Positions 58,181 to 64,000 of a stretch of DNA of 64,000 nt are shown piece after piece. The position numbers and the translations under genes were made by a program. Numbering within the stretch: position 1 is the first letter of the stretch; each line of letters opens with the position of its first letter. The notes beneath the pieces are model-generated. The model worked only from the letters and a program-made list of their open reading frames with translations, was not told the DNA's origin and ran no database searches. The DNA is from Stenotrophomonas sp. WZN-1 (GTDB lineage Bacteria; Pseudomonadota; Gammaproteobacteria; Xanthomonadales; Xanthomonadaceae): the NCBI RefSeq assembly GCF_002192255.1, contig NZ_CP021768.1, positions 2,312,001 to 2,376,000 of the forward strand, in the 5' to 3' direction.

Positions 58181-58926
58181 CGAAACTCCCCTTTGGAATG
58201 GCAACCCGATGCAACTGCACCGGGCGATCTCGCGATGCAGGCCGTCCGGCGTCATCGCGGGATGCTGCGACGTCCACGCCGCACGCCGTGCCCGCAGGTC
58301 GCACCGCTGTTGCCGTGCACGCTGTCCGCTCCCGATGTACCGGGAACTGCCTTCGCTGCTGGAGGCCGGCAAAGCGGACGTCGTCCAGGCCTGGGTCGTG
58401 TACCACCGGGCGGCACTGACTGTGACGCGCCGCTCCCTGTGTTGCACCCATCGCGTCCCTGGATTATGGGAAACGAGTTTCCAGAAAATAAGCATGATAA
58501 TGACGTGAATATCCGCGCCGGATATTTGTCGCGCACCTGCCGCCACGCCGCTTTGCCAAAAGTGGGCCAGGGCGAAGCGCCTCAGCCGTCCGAACGGATA
58601 ATCAGCATGAAAGCCCGCGCCGCACGCACGCGCGCGTGCATCGTAATGACAGCGTCTCCGCCGGTTCGACCGTGCAGCCGCACTTCAACTACCCGACGAT
58701 TCGACGGCAGCGGTCGGGATCACGTCCTTCTTCACCCTCCCGCTGTGCCGGGCACTGTTGATCGGCCAAGCCCTGATCATGCGCGGCATGGCCTGGTTCC
58801 CCCGCCCTCGCCGCACCATGATGAATGGGAGGCGGCTGCGACGGTGGCGGCGGCCCATCCCGCTCCTCTATAGTCAGTCCAGCTCGGCAGGCATGGTGCC
58901 TGCCCTCGAATCACAGGGAGTTGGAC
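58181..58926. promoter_or_regulatory. Long regulatory region with dyads upstream of the AraC-AAA regulator
   Basis: 746 bases without a supported gene between divergent transcripts. GGAAAC-GA-GTTTCC (58469-58482) and AATATCCG-CGC-CGGATATT (58508-58526) are perfect inverted repeats in an A/T-rich island about 300 bases before the regulator start. A TATAGT -10-like box at 58869-58874 may serve the SPFH gene on the other side. Confidence 0.5.
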
Positions 58927-60066
58927 ATGGGTCTGGTACAGGCGGTGAAGGGTGCGGTCGGTGGTGTGCTGGCCGACCAGTGGAAGGACTTCTACACCGT
59001 GCCGGCGGGCCTGCCGTCCACGGCGGCGCTGTTCGCGGCCGTGCCGCGCGGTACCCACGCCGGCCGCGGCTCCAACACCAGTGGCTCGTCCAACATCATC
59101 ACCAACGGCTCGAAGATCATCGTGCCGGAAGGCTACGGCCTGCTGCTGTTCCAGGACGGCGCGATCACCGCGTTCGTCGCCGAACCGGGTGGCTACGAGT
59201 GGCGTTCGGACGACCTGAACTCGCAGTCGATCTTCGCCGGCGACGGCCTGGTCAGCACCTTCATCAAGCAGAGCTGGGAACGCTTCAAGTTCGGCGGCCA
59301 GCCGGGTTCGCAGCAGGCGGCCTACTTCGTGTCGCTGAAGGAACTGCCGGACAACCGCTTCGGTACCCAGTCGGAAATCTACTGGGACGACGGCTTCCTC
59401 AACACCCAGGTGGGTGCGGTCACGCGTGGCTCGTACACGCTGAAGATCGTCGACCCGATCCTGTTCGTGAAGAACTTCGTGCCCGCCAGCTACCTGCAGC
59501 CGGGCCAGGTGTTCGACTTCACCGACCTGGACAACGCCGCCGCCAGCCAGCTGTTCAATGAAGTGGTCGGTTCGCTGGCCCCGGCCTTCAGCCTGTATAC
59601 GAACGATCCCAGCAAGGGCAACCGCATCACCAAGCTGCAGCAGGACTCGCTGGGCTTCGCGCAGAGCCTGTCGGCTGCGGTCGAACAGGGTTACCAGTGG
59701 AAGTCCGACCGTGGCCTGGCCATCGTCAAGACCGCCATCGTCTCCATCGAGTACGACGCCAATACCCGCGAACTGCTGAAGACCGTGCAGCGTGCCGATG
59801 CCCTGTCGGGCTCGCGCGGCAATTCCAACCTGCAGGCCAGTGTCGCCCAGGGCATCCAGTCGGCCGGCGAGAACGGCGGCGCGGCTGGCCTGGTCGGTGT
59901 CGGCATGGCGTCGGGCATGTTCGGTGTCGGCGGCATGCAGCAGCCGGTCACCCCGGCGGCAGACGATCCGGTCGCCAAGCTGAAGAAGGCCAAGGAAATG
60001 CTCGATCTGGGCCTGATCACCCAGAGCGACTACGACGCGCTCAAGGCCAAGGCACTGGGCCTGTAA
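58927..60066 (+). CDS. SPFH-domain (YdjI / virion-core-like) protein with SHOCT tail
   Basis: 379 residues from ATG 58927. The N-terminal part (KDFYTVPAGLPSTAALFAAV, IIVPEGYGLLLFQDGAITAF) and the TLKIVDPILFVKNFV block are typical of the SPFH YdjI-type family. The extreme C-terminus (VAKLKKAKEMLDLGLITQSD) is a SHOCT oligomerisation motif. YdjI together with the zinc-ribbon protein YdjG anchors PspA to stressed membranes in Bacillus; the next gene here is such a zinc-ribbon protein. No pspA is adjacent. Confidence 0.88.
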   Translation: MGLVQAVKGAVGGVLADQWKDFYTVPAGLPSTAALFAAVPRGTHAGRGSNTSGSSNIITNGSKIIVPEGYGLLLFQDGAITAFVAEPGGYEWRSDDLNSQSIFAGDGLVSTFIKQSWERFKFGGQPGSQQAAYFVSLKELPDNRFGTQSEIYWDDGFLNTQVGAVTRGSYTLKIVDPILFVKNFVPASYLQPGQVFDFTDLDNAAASQLFNEVVGSLAPAFSLYTNDPSKGNRITKLQQDSLGFAQSLSAAVEQGYQWKSDRGLAIVKTAIVSIEYDANTRELLKTVQRADALSGSRGNSNLQASVAQGIQSAGENGGAAGLVGVGMASGMFGVGGMQQPVTPAADDPVAKLKKAKEMLDLGLITQSDYDALKAKALGL

Positions 60067-60086
60067 CAGCAGGACGCACACCCAAC

Positions 60087-61439
60087 ATGTCAGATCCCCG
60101 AAACGGCCCGCCGCCGCTGCCCGGATCCGCGCCCGCGACGCCGCCGCCCTTGCCGGCGGCGTCGTTGGATGGGCCCGGTTCGCCGCAGGACGTCCCTCCC
60201 CTGCCCGGCAGCTTCCCGCTGGATACCTCGAAACTGCCGCAGGCCATCCGCGATGAAGTGGAAGCGCCCGATCCTGTGGCCATCGATACCTCGGCCAGCG
60301 AGCTGAAGGACGGCCTCAACCGCTGCCCGAAGTGCGGTGCCACCGACATCCGGCCCAAGGCCGGTACCGATATCCTGGTCTGCCTGTACTGCCGTCACGA
60401 ATGGCATGGCGCACGCGTCGAGGAGGAATTCGGGCTGGGCGAGGCCATCGACCAGCTGCGCGGCACGGTCATCGCCTCCGGCGCGCGCGACATCGATGCC
60501 GACACCTCGGCACTGATGACATTCAAATGCACGGGCTGCGGCGCTGAAGTCACGGTCAACACCGAGAGTACGATGACGGCACGCTGCCACTGGTGCCGCC
60601 ATGTATTCGGCGTCAACGAGCAGATCGCCAATGGCGCGGTACCCGATGCGGTGCTGCCCTTCCACGTCAGGAAGGACGATGCGGTCGCACGCATCCGCCA
60701 GTTCGTCGACAAGCGCCGCATGTTCGCGCTGAAGGCGTTCAAGGACCAGTTCACCCCGGAAAACGTGGTGGGCGTGTTCCTGCCCTACATGATCGTCGAC
60801 AGCAATGTCAGCGCGGCGGTGGCCGGCAAGGGCGAGATCAAGACGCGTGAGTACACCGTCGGCAGCGAGAAGAACAAGCGCACCCTGTACGATGCCGATG
60901 TCTACCAGGTCGAACGCCAGGTCGATTTCACCGTGGATGATCTTCCACTGGAGTCCTCTGCCGAGCGCGGCAATCTGGACACCCGCGCCAACACCAACAA
61001 CATCATCAACACCATCCTGCCGTTCGATACCAAGAACGCGGTGAAGTGGAACGCCTCGTACCTGGCCGGCTTCACTTCGGAGAAGCGCAACCTGGACGTG
61101 GAAAAGCTGCGGCCGCGGCTGGAAGACCAGCTGCTGTCGATCGCCCGCGCGCAGGTGGAAAGTTCGGTGAAACGCTACAACCGTGGCGTACGCTGGGAAC
61201 AGGAACAGCTGGAGGTGCATGGCACGCGCTGGGTGTCGATGTACCTGCCGGTGTGGTTGTATTCGTACCACCAGCCCGGCAAGAACGGTGGCATGCTGCA
61301 CTACATCGCGGTGAACGGCCGTACCGGCGAAACCATGGGCAGCGTGCCCGTGCAGCAATGGAAGATGCTGCTGGCGGCACTGGCCACCGGTACCGTCATT
61401 GAAGCCCTCGCAATTGCCTTCCTGGTGGCATCGACATGA
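60087..61439 (+). CDS. TFIIB-type zinc-ribbon membrane protein (YdjG-like)
   Basis: 450 residues. A Pro-rich start (PPLP repeats, about 8-45) precedes a first zinc ribbon CPKCG...CLYCRHEW (about 80-106) and a second CTGCGAEV...CHWCRHVF (about 148-173). The middle is a folded soluble domain, and one membrane helix ends the protein (AALATGTVIEALAIAFLV). It is 20 bases after the SPFH gene, matching the YdjG-YdjI pairing. Likely anchors an SPFH scaffold at the inner membrane under stress (inference). Confidence 0.85.
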   Translation: MSDPRNGPPPLPGSAPATPPPLPAASLDGPGSPQDVPPLPGSFPLDTSKLPQAIRDEVEAPDPVAIDTSASELKDGLNRCPKCGATDIRPKAGTDILVCLYCRHEWHGARVEEEFGLGEAIDQLRGTVIASGARDIDADTSALMTFKCTGCGAEVTVNTESTMTARCHWCRHVFGVNEQIANGAVPDAVLPFHVRKDDAVARIRQFVDKRRMFALKAFKDQFTPENVVGVFLPYMIVDSNVSAAVAGKGEIKTREYTVGSEKNKRTLYDADVYQVERQVDFTVDDLPLESSAERGNLDTRANTNNIINTILPFDTKNAVKWNASYLAGFTSEKRNLDVEKLRPRLEDQLLSIARAQVESSVKRYNRGVRWEQEQLEVHGTRWVSMYLPVWLYSYHQPGKNGGMLHYIAVNGRTGETMGSVPVQQWKMLLAALATGTVIEALAIAFLVAST

Positions 61440-61693
61440 GTGATGACAGTGGTCTCTGGCTGTTGGCGGCAGGCCCGGCCGGCGCAACCGCGCTGTACTG
61501 GGCGCTGTACCGCTATTACCGCAACACCGACAAATCGCATTCCTTCGAACACGAAACCGAGATCGAAACCCAGCCGGTGACCGGCTCGGACCAGCAGGTG
61601 GGCCGGGTGACCGGCACCGAGGAAAAGCGTATCCGCGGTGACAATGTGTACGAGTACCGGAAACGGGTGATGCGGGTAAAGCCCGATCAGTAG
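61436..61693 (+). CDS. Small single-helix membrane protein of the SPFH operon
   Basis: 85 residues. One membrane helix (LLAAGPAGATALYWALY, about 9-26) and a charged cytoplasmic tail rich in Glu, Lys and Arg. ATG overlaps the stop of the zinc-ribbon gene. Its stop codon TAG is part of the GTAG head of a SMAG element, so the element may have set the present end of the gene. Function unknown. Confidence 0.7.
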   Translation: MSDDSGLWLLAAGPAGATALYWALYRYYRNTDKSHSFEHETEIETQPVTGSDQQVGRVTGTEEKRIRGDNVYEYRKRVMRVKPDQ

Positions 61694-61717
61694 CGCCAGG
61701 CCATTCCTGGCTGCGCC
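61690..61717 (+). repeat. SMAG palindrome overlapping a stop codon
   Basis: GTAGCGCCAGGCCATTCCTG continues GCTGCGCC: the GTAG head, then GCCAGG / CCTGGC arms around CCATT. The TAG inside the head is the stop of the small membrane protein gene. Confidence 0.7.
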
Positions 61718-61719
61718 AG

Positions 61720-61893
61720 CGCGATGCGAGTGCGGGCCGGCACGTTGACGAGGAAGGCATTGCCAGGCGCACCCTGCTGCTGCGGCTGCTGGTGGAAGGC
61801 CTGGCCATGGGCGCGGTACGCGACCCGGACCTGCCGCCGGAACGGGTACGCGCCCTGCTGGCCGATGCCATTGGGCGGGTGATGGCCGATTGA
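61720..61893 (+). pseudogene. Probable C-terminal remnant of a TetR-family regulator
   Basis: After the SMAG element the frame ending TGA at 61891-61893 reads ...EEGIARRTLLLRLLVEGLAM, then GAVRDPDLPPERVRALLADA. This is the usual last-two-helix pattern of TetR regulators (helix, GLAL-like turn, DPxLxPERhRxLL). No start codon or ribosome site and no N-terminal helix-turn-helix precede it; upstream the frame runs into the SMAG element and the preceding gene. Confidence 0.4.
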
Positions 61894-61975
61894 GGGGCGC
61901 CGAGGCGCGCCCTCACACCGTCTCCCGCCCCGCCGGTTCGATACTCGCGCGGTCCACCCTTCCGAGGATCCTGCG

Positions 61976-62545
61976 ATGGCTGCCCTGCTTGCCCGTACCT
62001 GCCTGTCCGCGCTGTGCTGCCTGGCCCTGCCCGCCCTGGGCCAGGATGCCTCGTTCGGCATCGGCCAACAGACCATCCGTACCAACCAGGCCACCCAATC
62101 GAGCAGCACCGAGACCCAGAACAGTGGCTCGATGACCACGCAGACCACCACCAGTGGCAGCTCGCAATCTGAGTCGCGCAGCGAAAGCAAAGGCATCGAC
62201 GTGGGCTTCGGCGTCCATGACAACAGCCACGACTGGCGCGATGACCGCGATGTACGCGACAGCGATCTGTTCGGCAGCTGGACACTGGGCCAGGAGAACG
62301 GCAGCACCTGCACCATCGAGCTGAAGAACATCGAGTGGTTCGGTGGCTACAGCGCCTATGTGCCTGCCGGCTGCCCGGATGGCTTCTTCTCGGCCAACCG
62401 CTGGTTGCTGTCCGGAAACCAACTGCTGCTCACCGATTCCAGCAACACTGTACTCGGACGGTTTCGCGCGGCGGGCGGAGGCCGCTGGTCAGGCTATCGT
62501 GAGTCGGACGGGGCGCGACTGTATCTGAACCCCAAGGGGCGCTGA
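61976..62545 (+). CDS. Exported protease-inhibitor-like protein (AprI/Inh/Omp19 family)
   Basis: 189 residues with signal peptide (LLARTCLSALCCLALPALG). Residues 24-95 are Ser/Thr/Gln/Glu-rich and probably disordered. The C-terminal 90 residues begin LFGSWTLGQENGSTCTIELK and end GARLYLNP, matching the lipocalin-like AprI/Inh inhibitor domain, whose N-terminal trunk normally blocks the active site of secreted serralysin-type metalloproteases. Two Cys (in STCTIEL and AGCPDGF) can form the family disulfide. Target protease not in the window. Confidence 0.8.
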   Translation: MAALLARTCLSALCCLALPALGQDASFGIGQQTIRTNQATQSSSTETQNSGSMTTQTTTSGSSQSESRSESKGIDVGFGVHDNSHDWRDDRDVRDSDLFGSWTLGQENGSTCTIELKNIEWFGGYSAYVPAGCPDGFFSANRWLLSGNQLLLTDSSNTVLGRFRAAGGGRWSGYRESDGARLYLNPKGR

Positions 62546-62612
62546 CCATACGTGCACGCAGCGGGCACGCATTGATCGGGAAGATCAGGCATTCTCCCTG
62601 CCCCAGATCCGA

Positions 62613-63572
62613 ATGTCCGCCCCCACCGGCTCCCGCCTCGTCATCTATGCCGCACTGGCTGGCAACCTGGCTATCGCCGTGGCTAAATTCATCGCAGCCG
62701 GCATTTCCGGCAGCTCGGCCATGCTCAGCGAAGGCGTGCATTCGCTGGTCGACACCCTCAACGAGGTACTGCTGCTGTACGGCCTGCGTCGTGCAGGCAA
62801 GGCGCCGGATTCCCTGCATCCGTTCGGCTATGGCCGTGAGCTGTACTTCTGGAGCTTCATCGTCGCTCTGCTGGTGTTTGCGGCCGGTGCCGGCGTCTCG
62901 GCCTACGAGGGCATCCAGCATATCCGCCGACCGGAGCCGGCCAGCAACCACGCGCTGAGCTACAGCGTGCTGGGCATTTCCATCCTGTTCGAGGGCGCTT
63001 CCTGGTGGGTGGCGCTGCGGGAATTCCGGCGTACCAAGGGCAGACTCGGCTACTTCGAAGCCTTCCGTCGCAGCAAGGACCCGTCCACCTTCACCGTGCT
63101 GCTGGAGGATAGCGCGGCCCTGCTGGGCCTGGGTTTCGCACTGATCGGACTCGTGGCCGCCCAGGTTCTGGACATGCCGGTGCTTGATGGTGTGGCGTCG
63201 CTTTGCATCGCCGGCGTGCTTGCCGCCACCGCCTTTCTTCTCGCACGCGAAACCAAGGGACTGCTGGTGGGTGAACCGGCCCACCCGGCGGTGGCCGAGC
63301 GGATCATGGCGGTGGCCGAGACCGATCCGGACCTGCGTCGCGCGAACGGCGTGACCACCATGCAGATGGGGCCGGAACAGGTCGTGGCCATGCTCAGCGC
63401 CGAGTTCGAGGACGATCGGCAGACCCCGCAGATTGAAGCCTGCATCACCCGCATCGAAACGGCGGTCAAGCGGGAGTATCCGGAACTGGTCGCACTGTTC
63501 ATCAAGCCGCAGACGCCCGAGGTCTATGACGCACGGAGGGCCGCACTGGCCGCTCCCCCTGCGCCGGAATGA
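62613..63572 (+). CDS. Cation diffusion facilitator family transporter
   Basis: 319 residues with five or six membrane helices. LSEGVHSLVDTLNEVLLLYG gives the metal site of helix 2 (His-x3-Asp), HPFGYGRELYFWSFIVAL the following loop/helix, and VLLEDSAALLGLGFALIG the helix 5 site, where the usual His is Glu. A cytoplasmic C-terminal domain (about 220-305) follows. Proton-coupled efflux of Zn, Mn, Fe or Co is typical; the metal is not predictable. Confidence 0.9.
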   Translation: MSAPTGSRLVIYAALAGNLAIAVAKFIAAGISGSSAMLSEGVHSLVDTLNEVLLLYGLRRAGKAPDSLHPFGYGRELYFWSFIVALLVFAAGAGVSAYEGIQHIRRPEPASNHALSYSVLGISILFEGASWWVALREFRRTKGRLGYFEAFRRSKDPSTFTVLLEDSAALLGLGFALIGLVAAQVLDMPVLDGVASLCIAGVLAATAFLLARETKGLLVGEPAHPAVAERIMAVAETDPDLRRANGVTTMQMGPEQVVAMLSAEFEDDRQTPQIEACITRIETAVKREYPELVALFIKPQTPEVYDARRAALAAPPAPE

Positions 63573-63602
63573 CGCTGCGTCTGCGCGCGTTTCACCTGTC
63601 TG

Positions 63603-64000
63603 ATGCCAAAGTGCCACCCACGTTTGCCCGAGCCTGCCTCCACCGTGCCGGATTGGTTGCCCGCCTCTCTCCAGATCCTCCCGCGCAGCTTCTACCGGCG
63701 TCCGCCCGTCGAGGTTGCGCCCGAGCTGCTCAACAAACTCCTGGTCCGCGACGATGGCCGAGCCGGTCGCATCGTTGAAGTCGAAGCCTACGCGGGCAGT
63801 GTCGATCCGGCCGCACATTCCTATCGTGGGCAGACCCCGCGCACGGCCAGCATGTTCGGCGAGGCCGGGCATCTGTATGTCTACTTCACCTACGGCATGC
63901 ACTGGGGCAGCAACGTTGTCTGTGGGGAAGTGGGTGAAGGCGTGGCGGTACTGATGCGGGCCATCGAGCCGCTGGTGGGCCTGGAGCGCATGCGCGAACT
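63603..64000 (+). CDS. mpg: 3-methyladenine DNA glycosylase (AAG/MPG family), partial
   Basis: The gene starts near ATG 63603 (a GTG at 63646 is possible) and runs off the right edge after 132 residues. [20 protein letters not shown] carries the catalytic Glu, and [20 protein letters not shown] is the DNA-intercalating core of the alkyladenine glycosylases, which excise alkylated purines in base excision repair. [19 protein letters not shown] is the family N-terminus. Confidence 0.92.
   Translation, partial: MPKCHPRLPEPASTVPDWLPASLQILPRSFYRRPPVEVAPELLNKLLVRDDGRAGRIVEVEAYAGSVDPAAHSYRGQTPRTASMFGEAGHLYVYFTYGMHWGSNVVCGEVGEGVAVLMRAIEPLVGLERMRE

Noticed and set aside
60090..62285. 731-codon open frame on the minus strand
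   Set aside because: Antisense to the zinc-ribbon, small membrane and inhibitor genes. Its translation is Arg/Ala/His-rich without domain pattern, and the plus-strand genes have ribosome sites, zinc-ribbon motifs and signal peptides.

Overview
The window looks like a piece of chromosome from a Stenotrophomonas-type gammaproteobacterium (Xanthomonadaceae). The evidence is the high GC content, very dense gene packing with many ATGA/GTGA start-stop overlaps, several LysR/AraC regulator pairs, and short GTAG-headed palindromes of the SMAG (REP-like) type known from S. maltophilia, at 19.8, 51.2 and 61.7 kb. No rRNA, tRNA, CRISPR array, insertion sequence or prophage structure was recognised.

Region by region. 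0-7.5 kb: DNA repair (a short UvrA-type ATPase running off the left edge, a Nei-type glycosylase) mixed with small stress proteins, two ferritin-like YciE/F proteins, two PixD-type BLUF blue-light receptors and a stand-alone response-regulator receiver. 7.6-10.6 kb: a compact four-gene operon (acyl-CoA dehydrogenase-like, PIG-L deacetylase, SAM methyltransferase, family 2 glycosyltransferase) with no assigned pathway. 10.7-21.7 kb: accessory metabolism, including a Zn-alcohol dehydrogenase, an isochorismatase-like hydrolase, a LysR / MFS / aldo-keto reductase / cupin / hydrolase group and a beta-lactamase-fold hydrolase. 21.7-26.4 kb: a methionine locus in which MetR and a MetF-like protein diverge from an FMN reductase, a DUF1852 protein (MesX) and a core methionine synthase (MesD), with a MetR box overlapping the metR 5' end. 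28-34.6 kb: an island of two facing modules. One is an interrupted Nudix hydrolase plus a 615-residue protein with nucleotidyltransferase signatures. The other is an HNH nuclease plus an HNH-AAA ATPase fusion, related in architecture to Septu. 34.8-45 kb: ordinary exported hydrolases, a secreted nuclease, regulators and beta-propeller or duplicated-domain exported proteins.

The most striking part is 45-58 kb. A VpsR-like sigma-54 activator is divergent from a complete fapABCDEF functional-amyloid operon. The operon is preceded by a good -24/-12 promoter and TGTAAC-type dyads, and it carries strong hairpins just after the major amyloid gene. Immediately downstream lies a nine-gene R-body (reb) cluster. 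It holds four near-identical RebB paralogues, three divergent RebB-domain proteins (one with a proline-rich tail) and two uncharacterised proteins. Facing it is a regulator that joins a decayed sigma-54-type AAA domain to an AraC DNA-binding domain. The amyloid and R-body clusters therefore form one block of self-assembling protein polymers with two dedicated regulators.

58.9-64 kb: an SPFH / zinc-ribbon membrane-protein operon resembling the YdjG-YdjI membrane-stress module, a protease inhibitor, a cation-diffusion-facilitator transporter and the start of a 3-methyladenine DNA glycosylase. Gene remnants (LysR tail at 14.5 kb, probable TetR tail at 61.8 kb) show local decay.
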